Shown piece by piece: positions 21,858 to 31,984 of a stretch of DNA of 64,000 bases. Every line of letters starts with the position of its first letter. The first letter of the stretch is position 1. The notes below the pieces were generated by a model. That model saw only the letters and a list, made by a program, of their open reading frames with translations, made no database searches and was not told the origin of the DNA. Position numbers and translations under genes: made by a program. Source of the DNA: Prorocentrum cordatum (Eukaryota; Sar; Dinophyceae; Prorocentrales; Prorocentraceae). The stretch is from contig CAUYUJ010021057.1 of NCBI GenBank assembly GCA_963575745.1, positions 62,501 to 126,500 on the forward strand, read 5' to 3'.

Positions 21858-22055
21858 TATCAGAGAGGCGGTATTCAAGGGGCCCAAGGACACACAAATA
21901 AATACACACAAATAAAAAGATTCCCCATATTTTCCCATATTTTTTGGATCTTCGTCTTCCCCCCCACTTCCCATATTTTCCAATATTTTCTGGGAAATCG
22001 ACGATTAATTGTGTCTGTGTGTTTTTTCCCCTCCTGATAGAGAGGCGGGATGGGG
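21858..22055. mobile_element. AT-rich insertion flanked by 16-bp direct repeats, family K
   Basis: ATCAGAGAGGCGGTAT on the left and ATAGAGAGGCGGGAT on the right flank an AT-rich, TTCCCATATTTT-rich interior with loosely complementary ends (AGGACACACAAAT against GTGTCTGTGTG). It borders a possible minus-strand exon, so it may be an intron. Single copy in this window. Confidence 0.5.
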
Positions 22056-22200
22056 GGCCCGGGGATGCCCGCCCCGCGCACTGCCTCCCCTCGCGCGCGC
22101 GCCGGCGCTCGCCGGGGCCGCAGAACTTCACCGACTTCACCCCCCCGTTCTGCATCATCTTGCACTGTCCGTCCTCCGTGGTGATCTGCCAGCCCCCCCC
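22056..22200 (-). CDS. Possible exon
   Basis: The minus strand reads WQITTEDGQCKMMQNGGVKS followed by VKFCGPGERRRA. The composition is mixed, unlike the repeat translations. The frame ends at the family-K insertion on one side and a C/G run on the other. No domain recognised, and whether it belongs to an expressed gene is unknown. Confidence 0.35.
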
Positions 22201-22244
22201 CCCCGCCGGGGGGCTGCCCTGGCCTTCGAGCCTGTCTCCCCCGA

Positions 22245-22650
22245 GTGGTGACGAGGAGGAGGAGGAGGAGGAGGAGGAGGAGGAGGAGGAGGAGGAGGAG
22301 GAGGCGGAGGAGCAGAAGGAGAAGGAAGAGGAGAAGGAGGAAGAGGAGAAGGAGGAGAAGGAGAAGGAGGAGAAGAAGAAGAAGAAGAAGAAGAAGGAAG
22401 AGTAGCAGTAGCAGTAGCAGTGGCAGTGGCAGTGGCAGTGGCAGTGGCAGTAGCAGTGGCAGTAGCAGTAGCAGTAGCAGTAGCAGTAGTGGTTAGAGGA
22501 GGAGGAGGACGACGACGAGGAAGAGAAGGAAGGAACGAAGGAAGGAAGGAAGGAAGGAAGGAAGGAAGGAGGACGAGGAGGAGGACGAGGAGAATGAGAA
22601 GAAGCACAGAGACTGAAAAGAGGAAGAGGCGAAGGACAAAAAAAGTAGGA
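22245..22650. repeat. GGA/GAA, AGTGGC and GAAG tracts
   Basis: GGA repeats (22253-22400) pass into AGTAGC/AGTGGC repeats (22400-22492), then GGAC/GAGG and a GAAG tetranucleotide run (22530-22568). Confidence 0.9.
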
Positions 22651-22812
22651 GGGCTGACTTCGAAACGGTAGATGATTTCCCCGGCGCCGCCTCCCGTCGC
22701 CAGAGGCACCAGTGTATCGAGGAGAACGCCTGGCGGCGGGGCCGAAACTAGCTGCCTGCAGCAGATTTCGACACCGCCCATGTCCTCATCCCCCATGCTC
22801 GACCGACCCGAG
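22650..22812. mobile_element. Degenerate family-D copy 3
   Basis: Retains GATGATTTCCCCGGCGCC, GTGTATCGAGGAGAA and GGGGCCGAAACTAGCTGCCT, all typical of the family-D interior. The inverted ends have decayed. Confidence 0.6.
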
Positions 22813-23314
22813 AGGGAGTCCAGTTTACGGGCCATGACTCGGGTCTCCGGCAACCTTTCGGGACGATCTGGGAACGCCCACGACGCCCCCGGCGAGGCGC
22901 AGCTGCCAGCCATCCCGAGGCTGAAGAGGCGCCGAGAACAGTCGCAAACGTCTGAAAGCCCCCAAGCCTCAAACATCGGGTGCCGAGATGGAACGAGGGA
23001 GGCACCGAGAGATCGAGCTGGAGGGTGCCGAAGTAGAAGGGGGGAGTGATCGAGGGGTCGAGGATGAATAGGCCCAGACATCCTCCGATATGCTTCCTTC
23101 AGAACTCCCGACCTGCTCTCTGGGAGTAGTTTTGCGTTCCAGAACCATGTTCGATGGCCCAGGGGCCTGGGAACGGGCCCTGGAGGCCAAATCGAGGGAG
23201 CGAGGATGAACAGACCCAGACATCCTCCGATATTGATGAGCCTGTTTTCCACCACCACCACCACCACCAGAAGTTGGAGGGGAGAAGGAGGTGGAGGGCG
23301 AGGAGGAGGAGGAC

Positions 23315-23346
<32 letters not shown>

Positions 23347-23600
23347 GGAGGAGGAGGAGGAGGAGGGGGAGGAGAAGGAGGAGGGGTAGGAGGAGGAGGA
23401 CCCCCCCCTCCAACTTATGGTGGTGGTGGAAAACACGCCCATCAGATATGTTTCCTTCCGAACTCCCGACCTCTGCCCCTGGGGGTAGCTCCGCGCCCCC
23501 GGCTCCGTCTTTTCGACGGCCCGGGGGCCCAGGAACGGGCCCTGGAGGCCGAGAAATTCAGAAAGGGCGGTCGGAGATCTGGGGAGGCAACAAAAAGGAG
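22813..23600. repeat. Repeated ~130-bp module around an AGG tract
   Basis: GAACTCCCGACCT, GGCCC(A/G)GGGGCC and GGAACGGGCCCTGGAGGCC occur at 23100-23190 and again at 23458-23552. A partial copy (CCCAGACATCCTCCGATAT) is at 23215. The AGG tract 23275-23400 is bordered by inverted words (TTTTCCACCACCACCACC at 23244, and GGTGGTGGTGGAAAAC near 23420). No gene. Confidence 0.7.
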
Positions 23601-24022
23601 GAGGAGGAGGAGGAGGAGGAGGAGGAGGAGGAAAAAGGAGGAAGGAGGAGGAGGAGGAGGAGGAGGAGGAGGAGGAGTTGGAGGAGGAGGAGAGGAGGAG
23701 AAGGAGGAGGAGGAGGGGGGGGGGGAGGAGGAGGAGGAGGGGCATCGAGGTTTCAGCAGCGGACGTGCTCGAGACACCGCGGGGGCCGGCGGCGCGTGCC
23801 CGAGGCGTGCCCGATCTCCGAGAACTCGGGCGTGCCCGCGGCGTCCTCGGACGTCGAGACGGAGATGGTGGTCTGCTGGCCGCAGACGAACCTGCCAGGC
23901 TGGGAGTGGGCGGGCTCGGGGGGGGTCCATCGCGGAGCGATAGGGGGGAGGAAAGGGGAGCAGGAGGAGGAGGAGAAGGAGGAGGAGGAGGAGGAGGAGG
24001 GGGAGGAGGAGGAGGACCAGTG
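23600..24022. repeat. GGA tracts with a 200-bp GC-rich spacer
   Basis: GGA repeats at 23600-23740 and 23960-24020. The spacer 23745-23945 contains a plus-strand frame reading TEMVVCWPQTNLPGWEWAG, the only coding-like hint, with no family recognised. Confidence 0.6.
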
Positions 24023-24029
24023 TGAACTC

Positions 24030-25650
24030 AAGACTCATCAACGATGTTGGAATAAACCCTCCCTCGAAGCTATTTCTTCACAGTTCCCTACAAAGGGTCA
24101 TTTCCACAGAGGGAATTGCTCCGTTGGGAGACAACCGTGTGAACATCTTGAAGCGTGCTAAAACACCATTCTCAGAATTTCAACGCCACGAGTTAATCTG
24201 AATGTTACGTCTTGGCGATCCTGAATCGCGCCAGAACAGCATTCCTGGGACGTCAACACCGCGAATCAAGGCAACTGTTGCGCCCTGACAGTCCTGAATC
24301 GTTTCACAAAACCATATCCGATACGCTAACTATGAGAACCAGCGAAACTCTTGCAGAGGTTGTTTTTCGACGTGCGCAGCGCTAAAGCGAGAGCCACATG
24401 TTGGAAAGGCACCGCCCTCAACCTGCCAAACTCTTGAAACTTTTTACAACGGATGTGCTCGGCGCTAAAGCGAGAACCACCTTTTGAAGACCACATGCCC
24501 TCTACCCGTGAAGGTCTTGCAATTGTTTGACACGAGTGCACGCGGAGCTAAAACGAGAATATCAGTTTGAAAACGAGCCACCCGCCATCCGCGAAACTCT
24601 CACACTTGTTTTAAAGCGAACGCGCGCTGCGCTAAGGCGAGAGCCATATGTTGAAAACGACCTGCCCCCAATCCGTGAAACTCTTACAATTGTTTACAAC
24701 GAATGCGCGCGGCGCTAAGGCGAGAATCACACGTTGAAAACCGCCCACACTCAATCCGTGAAACTGTTGCAATGTGCTAAAACGAATGTGCGCAGCGCTA
24801 CAGCGAGAGCCACATATTGATAACCACACGCCCTCCATATTTGAAACTGTTGTCAACTGTTAAGCATCAGGGCCATACATGGTGATGATGTCTCAGGCAA
24901 AACGCCCAGTCCGCCCTTTCGACCGGCCTCGGGGTGCGACAGTGAGGAGTTCTCTATGAGGTCAAAGAATGGAGAAGGAGTAGGAGGAGGAGAAGGATGT
25001 CGAGGAGGAGGAGGAGGAGGAGGAGGAGCAGCAGCAGGAGGAGAAGGGGGGAGGCTCCTCCTCCTCCTCCTCCTCCTCCTCCACTTCCTCTTTTTTCTCC
25101 TCCTCCTCCTCCTCCTCCTCCTCCATCCCTTTCCTTATAAATTACTCCTCCCTGTTCCATCCCCAGACGTGTCGGTAGGGCGGGCCGGGCGTTTCGGCTG
25201 AGACTTCCTCACCACATCTGATCCACTAGCTTGAAACTTGCAACAGCTTCATTGGTGCAGGAAGGGCCGTTGTCCAAATGTGGCTATCGCTTTAGTGCCG
25301 CGCACATTAATACTGCAAGGGTGCAACAGCTTCAAAAATGTAGGGCTGTTCTTTTTCAAGCCTTAGCACACATTCGTCTTGAAAGTTTGCACCAGTTTTG
25401 AGGACCGCCTGGTTAAAGTCCAAGCAAGTGTGTTCTGGCACGATTTAAGATTGTCAGGGCGTTACAGTCATGTAAACTTGCGGCGTTGAAATTATAAAGA
25501 ATCGCGTTCTGGCACGATGTTGGATTGTCCAGACGTCACGTTGACTCGCAACGCTGACATCCCAAGAATGGCGCTTTGGTACGCTGGAAGATTCTCAAGC
25601 GGTTGTCTTCCAAAGGGGCACTTCCCGCAATTCGCTGGCCCAACGGGCCA
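24030..25650. repeat. 1.6-kb imperfect inverted repeat
   Basis: Left-arm words at 24100-24320 (AGACAACCG, ATCTTGAAGCG, ATTTCAACGCC, CGCCCTGACAGTC) return inverted at 25440-25640 (GGCGCTTTGG, GAAGATTCTCAAGCGG, TTGTCAGGGCG). 83-bp satellite units also appear inverted at 25215-25400. The centre at 24970-25130 is a GGA tract facing a CTC tract. Confidence 0.75.
24330..24862 (+). repeat. 83-bp satellite array, copy 2
   Basis: Six or seven diverged units carry CGCGGCGCTAAGGCGAGA, CACATGTTGAAAACC types and CCGTGAAACTCTTGCAATTG. The same unit is at 18886-19265. The array forms part of the left arm of the 24.03-25.65 kb inverted repeat. Confidence 0.85.
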
Positions 25651-25965
25651 GACAGACAAGCAGCAGGAACCGTGCCTGGACGGCACAGTGGTCGAAGGTC
25701 GCGTGCGTGAGTTCGTGCACAGCAGCACAGCACGCTGGCGTCGACAGCCCAAGAAGCAACGTACAACCAGCGTCACCGAGTCCATGGGCGGGGACTGTCA
25801 AAAAAACGGTGCACGCGTGCCCGACCCCGCCCAGGAGGCTCCCTTGGTGGACGGTCTGGGAGAACAACGGCAGCAGAGGGCCGGAGGCGGAACGACACCC
25901 AGGGACCGGGACGAGCCCAGAGCCAGGGGAGAGAGGAGGGCGCGCGACAGGGGCCGACGCCAGGA
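25651..25965. other. No gene seen
   Basis: Unassigned GC-rich sequence after the inverted repeat. Confidence 0.5.
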
Positions 25966-26180
25966 TCCCTCCTCCCTCCTCCCTCCTCCCTCCTCCCCCC
26001 CCCTCCTCCTCCTCCTCCTCCTCCTCCTCCTCCTCCCTCCTCCTCCTCCTCCTCCATCTTTCCTCCTCCTCCTTCCTCCTCCTCCTCCTCCCTCCTCCTC
26101 CTCCTCCTCCTCCTCCTCCTCCTCCTCCTCCTCCTCCTCCTCCTCCTCCTCCTCCTCCTCCTCCTCCTCCTCCTCGAAAC
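25966..26180. repeat. CTC tract
   Basis: CCTCCCTC then uninterrupted CTC triplets. Open frames are artefacts. Confidence 0.95.
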
Positions 26181-26320
26181 CCGGGCGACCGCCCGAGGGA
26201 CGAGCAGGAGGAGGAGCAGGCAGAGGAGCGGCGGCAGGACGGTGGAAGAGGGGCCGACGGCACGGCCCTGAGGACAGGCGGGCGGGGGAGGCCAGGGCAC
26301 CGTTTATAGGGCGACGAGAT

Positions 26321-26466
26321 CTATACATATCCACTGCTCCCTGGCCAGGCCCATCCTGAACCCAGCAGCGGTGTATACGCCACGACCTCCTGGCTTGGCC
26401 AGGAGGGCGTGTACACAGCTCCTGGGTTCAGGATGGGCCTGGCCAGGGAGCAACGGAGATGTATAG
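26321..26466. mobile_element. Foldback element, family G, copy 1
   Basis: About 60-bp arms: CTATACAT, TGCTCCCTGGCCAGGCCCAT and CCTGAACCCAG at the left, with exact or near-exact complements at the right. A second short stem (CTCCTGG against CCAGGAG) lies in the loop. The high arm identity suggests a recent or constrained origin. No coding capacity. Confidence 0.85.
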
Positions 26467-26689
26467 ATTCCGCTGCCCGACGTTCAGAGCTGTGTCCGCC
26501 ACCGTGCCTCGAGGCACGGAGTGGAGTCACCCCCAGGCTCTCCTGTGTTCCCTGTTCTCTGCAATCAGGACTGGGGGTTCTAGCATTCCAGGGGCTGGGG
26601 CCCCAGCTTCTCAAATTTACTGGGCGCTCCCGCGCGCTCTGGGGCTGCCTTGCGTTATTCGCGTTCTCGCTTTTCGGGCCTCCGACGCT
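26467..26689. other. No gene seen
   Basis: Unassigned, ending with TTCTCGCTTTTCGGGCCTCCGA, the spacer type that precedes CAAGA blocks. Confidence 0.5.
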
Positions 26690-27060
26690 CCAGGATGGCC
26701 CCAGAAACACCCTAGACCGCCCCCCCCAAGAAGGCCCAAGAGGCCCCCAAAAAGGACCCCAAGACGGCCCAAGAAGGCCCCAAAACGGCGCAAGAGGCGC
26801 CCAAGACGGCCCAAGAGAGCCCTAAGACGGCCCCAAGCGGAGCCCAAGAGGGGAACACGAACCGAAAGTTCGAGCCTTCCGCCAAAAGAGGCCCACAGGA
26901 GGCCCCAACGGGCCCCCAAGAGAGCCCAACAGGCCCCCTAGAGGCCCCACGAGGCCCCCAAGAGGCCTCAAACTGCCTCCAAGAGGCCCCCGAGAGGCCT
27001 CCCACGACATCCAAACGAACATCCACGAGGCCTCCAACCCAAAACCTGGGCACTGGCGGG
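26690..27060 (+). repeat. CAAGA-type degenerate repeat block
   Basis: CAAGAGGCCCCCAA and CAAGACGGCCC words in tandem. No gene. Confidence 0.9.
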
Positions 27061-27224
27061 ATGGACCGAAGACCACTAGATCCACCGCCCCCTGTCGACC
27101 TGGGCCGGCACGGGAACGGAAAGAGCGCACTCAGCAGTGTGCTCGAACATGCTCATGGCATCATTCGCCTCTCGAGTCTTGGTAGTAAGAGTCTTTTGCG
27201 CCAACACTCACTCTTCGGAGCCTT

Positions 27225-27570
27225 GTTACTCCTGCTCCTCCTGCTCATGCTTCTGCTCCTGCTTGTTCACCAACCAATCGAAAATCAGCGCTCCTCCTCC
27301 TCCTCCTCCTCCTCTTTCTGCTCTTTCTTGCTCATCCTCTTCCTTCTCATTATCCTCCTCCTCCTCCTCTGCTCCTCCTCTGCTTGCTCCTCCTCCTCCT
27401 CCTCCTCCTCCTCCTCCTCCTCCTCCTCCTCGTCCTCCTCCTCTCCTCCTCCTCTTCCTCCGCCTCCATCCTCGTCCTCTTCATCCTCCTCTTCCCTCCT
27501 CCTCATGCTGCTCCTCCTGCTGTTCCTCCTCCTCCTCATCATCCTGTTCGTGGTGCTCCTCCTCCTCCTA
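27225..27570. repeat. CTC tract
   Basis: CTC and CTG triplets with interruptions, lengthening to pure CTC at 27390-27430. Confidence 0.95.
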
Positions 27571-27679
27571 AGAGTTTTTGTTACGCCAGTCGTCGTTATT
27601 AATGAGGAGCCATGGTGTTGTGAGCTTATGACGTCACTGTGGGCAATTGGAAGCCTCTGTTATGTGGCGTATCCGAGCC

Positions 27680-27980
27680 TTCTTGGGGGTCGTTTTGAAG
27701 TCATTTGGGGCCGTCTTGGGGCCTGCTTGGGCCGACTTGGGGCACTTTCGGGGCGTCTTGGAAGACTTTGGCCGTCTTGGGGCTCTCTTGGGGGTCTCTT
27801 CGGGCCCTCTTGGGAGCCTCTTGAGGCCCTCTTGGGGCTCTCTTGGGAGCCTCTAGACCCTCTTGGGCCGTCTTGGGTCCCTCTTGGGAGCCTCTTTAGG
27901 CCCTCTTGGGCCGTCTCGGGGCCTTCACGGGAGCCTTGAGGCGATCTCTTGGGCCTCTTGGGCCGTCGTGGGCATCGAGC
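27680..27980 (-). repeat. CAAGA-type block in inverted orientation
   Basis: TCTTGGGGCC and TCTTGGGCCG words, the reverse complement of the blocks elsewhere. 27980-28240 is unassigned. Confidence 0.9.
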
Positions 27981-28239
27981 CGCCCAGAGGGCCATCCCAC
28001 TCGATAAATATCGAGGCCGGAGGGCGATTAGACTCTTCGCCCGCCCGTCCCCCCTCCAAGGACACCCTCTCCTTGGGCTGACGCCCTGAACGGAACCGCG
28101 TGAACGCTCTTTCCGTCATTCATCGCAGGAGTCCTGGCGTGCTAGACCCTTCCGGTTTGGGTGTTGGCCTTTTTCCAAAAGAACTCCCCCTGAGGCTTCG
28201 GCCCGTCCCGCTGGCAACCCGAAAGGTTACCGAAAATGC

Positions 28240-30290
28240 CCGGGTGGTTCCCCCTGTCGCGTCCAGGACGGCCAAGATTGCCCAAGATGGCCTCCAAGAT
28301 GCGTCGAAGACGGCCAAGATGGCCTCCAAGACGGGTAAGATGGCTACAAGATGCCTCCAAGACGGCCCAAGATGCCCTCCAAGACGGCCAAGATGGCCCC
28401 AAGATGCCTCCAAGATGGGCCAAGGGCCAAGAGGCCCCCAAGAGGCCTCCAATGCGCCCAAGAGGTCCTCCAGGAAGGCCCGAAAAGGCCGAAATCATTG
28501 ATTTTCCGTGGAGCTTTTTTTTCCAAGGATTTTAGCATTTACGCGTTTTGGGCTTTCCGTCGGCCCCAGACGGCCCAAGAGGCCTCCAAGATGGCCCGAA
28601 GACGGCCCAAGAGGCCCTAAGACGAGAGAGCCCCCAAGACGGCCCAAGAGGCCTCGAAGACGCCCAAGATGGCCTCGAAGACGGCCCTGGAGCGGCCCAG
28701 CAGGGCCCCAAGACGGCCCAGAGAGGCCGCCAAGACGGCTTCCGACGGCGTCAGACGGGCCAGGAGCCACCAAGATGGCCGAAATTGCCTCGAAGCTGGC
28801 CCAAGACGGCCCAAGAGGCCTCCAAGAGGGTCTTCAAGAAGGCCAGAAAAGCAACAAAAAAAAAAACACTGATTTTCCTGCGGTTGATGACGGATTTTGA
28901 CATTTGTTGTTGTTCTGCCTTCCGACGGCCCGAGGCGGCCCAAGAGCCCCCAAAGATCCCCCAAAGACCGCCCAAGAGGCCTCCAGGATGGCCCCAGAAC
29001 GGCCCAAGAGGCCCCCAAGACGGCCCCACGAGGCCCCCAAGACAGCCCAGGGGGCCTTTAAGACGCCCAAGATGGCCTCCGACGGCCCTGGAGCATTCCA
29101 AGAGGGCCCCAAGTCGGCCCAGAGAGGCCCCCCGAGCGGCTTATGACGGCGTCAGACGGGCTATGAGCCCACCAAGACTGCCGAAGATGGCCCTAAGATG
29201 GCCCAAGACGGCCCAAGAGGCCTCCAAGAGGGCCTCCAGGCAGGCCCGAAAAGGGCAAAATCATAGACTTCCCATGAGTGTTGGAAGGCTTGTAGCAGTT
29301 GCTTTTGTTCTGCCGTCCGACGGCCCGAGACGGCCCAAGTGCCCCCAAAGGCCCAAGAGGCCCAAGACGGCCCCAAGAGGCCCCCAAGACGGCCCAAGAG
29401 GCCTCCAAGACGCCCAAGATGGCCTCCAAGACGGCCCTGGAGCATTCCAAGAGGGCCCCAAGTCGGCCCAGAGAGGCCCCCAAGACGGCTTCTGACGGCG
29501 TCAGACGGGCCAGGAGCCCACCAAGACGGCCAAAGAGGCCCCCGAGAAGCCCCCAAAGGTGCACGAGGCTCCCAGGAAGCTCCCAGGAGGCCCCAAGAGT
29601 GCCCCCCGAGGCTCCCAAGAGGCCCCCCCTCCTCCTCCTCCTCCTCCTCCTCCTCCTCCTCCTCCTCCTCCTCCTCCTCCTCCTCCTCCTCCTCTCCTCC
29701 TCCTCCTCCTCCTCCTCCTCCTCCTCCTCCTCCTCCTCCTCCTCCTCCTCCTCCTGCTCATCCCCCTCATCCTCCTCCTCCACCTCCTCCTCCGCATCCT
29801 CTTGATATTCCCCGCCATCCTCCCCCAAGTGTTCCCCGAAGGGTTTCCACAACGGTTGGGGGAACACGTGGCCCCCGAGAGGCCCCCAGCAGGCCCAAGG
29901 AGGCCACAAAGAGGCCTCGGAGAGGCCCCCAAGAAGCTCCCAGCAGGCCCCATGGGCGCCCCAAGAGACTCCCAAGAAGCATCATCTTCCTACTCTTCCT
30001 ATTCCTCTTTCTCTTCCTCTTCATGTTCATTCTCCCCCACGTGTTCCCCGAAAGCTTTCCAAACCGATTCGGGGAACGCATGGTCCGACAGCTTGGCCAA
30101 ACTCTAGCCCAAATCTTGGCAGGGCTCTGGACACAACAGATGCCTCCAAAACTGCCTAAGATGCACCCCAGACGGCCCAAGATGGTCTCAAGCTGACCCG
30201 AGACGCTCCGAGAAGCCCCCAAGAGGCCTCAAAGGCAATTCAGGAGGCCTCCAAGAGAACCTCCAGGAAGGTTCGCGGAGGCGAAACCCA
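28240..30290 (+). repeat. Higher-order array: CAAGA repeats plus a conserved spacer
   Basis: CAAGA words are organised into units of about 380-400 bp. Each unit ends with a non-repetitive spacer of 80-100 bp (near 28470, 28840, 29235 and 30255) made of a CCAGNAAGGCC start, a T/A-rich middle and a TTCCGACGGCCC-type end. A CTC tract occupies 29630-29755. The pattern is that of a satellite with higher-order periodicity and no gene is supported. Confidence 0.85.
29803..30092 (+). repeat. Module N, two copies downstream of CTC tract
   Basis: TTCCCCGCCATCCTCCCCCA followed by GTGTTCCCCGAAGG and GGTTGGGGGAACACGTGG at 29808-29875. A diverged copy is at 30037-30085 and a closer copy at 30597-30665. 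The two closest copies follow a CTC tract directly. Confidence 0.75.
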
Positions 30291-30299
30291 TGAATTGTC

Positions 30300-30780
30300 A
30301 ATCAGGTGTTCGATATGTTGGGGGTTCCTCCTTTTCGGTCTTCCGACGTCCCCCAGACGGCTCCCACGGCGTCAGGCTGCAGAGGAACGCCTCAAATCGG
30401 CCAGAGGGGCACCCTCCAGAAGTCCCCAAGGTGTTCCAAAAAGGCCCAAGGCGGCGCCCAACAGGCGTCCAAAATTTTCTTCTGGAATTCCCAGGAGGCG
30501 CCAAAAAATGGGCCCAGGGGCTCCCAAGATGCCCCCTCCTCCTCCTCCTCCTCCTCCTCCTCCTCCTCCTCCTCCACCTCCTCCTCCGCCTCTTGATATT
30601 CCCCGCCATCCTCCCCCAAGTGTTCCCCAAAGGGTTTCTACAACGGTTGGGGGAGCACATGGCCCGATACCTTGGCAGAGCTTTTGCCACAACGCTCGGC
30701 CACATGGGCGATTCTAGAAGGCAGGGGGCGGCGGGGATTCGCCGTAGGCGTCTTAGATAGGTCATCCCCTTTAAAATATG
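30300..30780 (+). repeat. CAAGA-like block, CTC tract and module N copy
   Basis: A spacer (TTTCGGTCTTCCGACGTCCC at about 30330) leads into degenerate repeats, a CTC tract (30535-30590) and module N (30597-30665). No gene. Confidence 0.75.
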
Positions 30781-31130
30781 CGAAAACATATAAGACGCCA
30801 GGCTGGTCTACTTTTCATTTTGCCGTGAGTTCGAGATTGACGACTGGAGAGTGGCAGCTGGAGACCCACATGCGTGGGAGCGCATGGAGGAAGATTTCCT
30901 ACGACACGTGAGTGCTATGCTAGTTTCTCGTCGTCCTCCCCTCTTCTCCTCCTCCCCCCTCCTCGTGAACTGATTCGCGCGCCCCTGTTTTCCCTGCCGC
31001 AGCGCCAGCCGCAGAGCCTGCAATGTTTCCCCTGCCTGTGCCTTACGTGGCCGCCCCTTGTGGGCATGCAGGCCTGACCTGACCTGACCAATACCTCCGC
31101 ACTGCCTATGACTCGCTTCGCTCATTCCGC
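30781..31130. other. No gene seen
   Basis: Unassigned sequence. ACCTGACCTG tandem words near 31075. Confidence 0.5.
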
Positions 31131-31300
31131 CGGCCCTCGAGCGCCCTATGGGGCCTCTTTGAAGCCTCTTGGGGGCCTCTTTGGGGCCTCCTAGGGGCCT
31201 CTTGGGGGCCTCTTGGGGGTCTATTGGAGCTCCTTGGCGGCGTCTTGGCGCCCCCTTGGGCCTCTTTGGGGGCTCTTGGGGGCCTCTTGGGGCGGGGTAG
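31131..31300 (-). repeat. CAAGA-type block, inverted
   Basis: CTCTTTGGGGCCTC and CTTGGGGGCCTC words, the reverse orientation of the other blocks. Confidence 0.85.
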
Positions 31301-31744
31301 TCGAGTGCACCCCCCTCGGAGGGCACGATCCTCGTGAGGGGTGTCGAAACAAGGCCCTCAAAACCATCTCTGAGTAGACCTGGTCGGGCTGCGGTCGGGA
31401 TACTTTTCGCCGGGGGACCCCAAGGGGCCGCCCCGCGCGCGCGAACTAGAAATATTGTTAACCAGTTACCGTAGATCTTAGCACGCCTCTGGCCCGTTGG
31501 GCCGGCGAATTTCCATGCGTGGTGCTTACAGTATTATGTCCAAGCGTTTGTCGGACGGCCTCTCCCTGCCTCAGGGGCCACCTCCGTGCACGCACGCTGC
31601 TGCCGTCCGCACACGCGCGTGCACTATACCAAAGCCCACCACAGTAGTCTGGGCCGCCCTCGGCGGCCGCTTCTCCCGGGGTCGAAGAGACGAGAACTCC
31701 CGCTCTGGAACACACTTTGGCGCGGCCAAGCTCCGTTGAGCATG
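31301..31744. other. No gene seen
   Basis: Unassigned. If the possible exon at 31985-32460 belongs to a gene, coding sequence downstream of the family-F element would lie here on the minus strand, but no convincing frame was found. Confidence 0.4.
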
Positions 31745-31980
31745 GTGAGCGTCTTTTTCTTCGGCATTTCGGCATTGGGAGGAAGGGGAGTGTGAGGGGG
31801 GGGTCTGGCTCCAGACCTCTGCTTAGTGCGACTGTTTGGAACAGTGCGTCCGATGGGGGAGGCTCCACCTGCTCGAAACAGGCGCCCAAAGTCAGCCAAG
31901 ATCTACTCCATAGGCGGGGGTTGGGAGGGGGGTGCGAGGGCCCGCGCCGATCGGCAAAACAATGAATAAGAAACTATCAC
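31745..31980. mobile_element. Inverted-repeat element, family F, copy 2
   Basis: A 236-bp sister of 61590-61841, sharing GTGAGCGT, TCTGGCTCCAGACCTCTGCT, GTGCGACTGTTTG, GCTCGAAACAG and GGCAAAACAATGA in order. The ends GTGAGCGTCTTTTTC and GAAACTATCAC are loosely inverted. No target duplication seen here. Confidence 0.75.
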
Positions 31981-31984
31981 TTTC

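Noticed and set aside
23745-23945. Exon reading TEMVVCWPQTNLPGWEWAG on the plus strand
   Set aside because: Short, with competing open frames on the minus strand and no splice reconstruction. Left as a hint only.
28548-29495. 315-codon basic Arg/Pro-rich frame
   Set aside because: Reads through CAAGANGGCC words that give R-P-K periodic peptides in any array of this repeat. The frame does not include the conserved spacers consistently.
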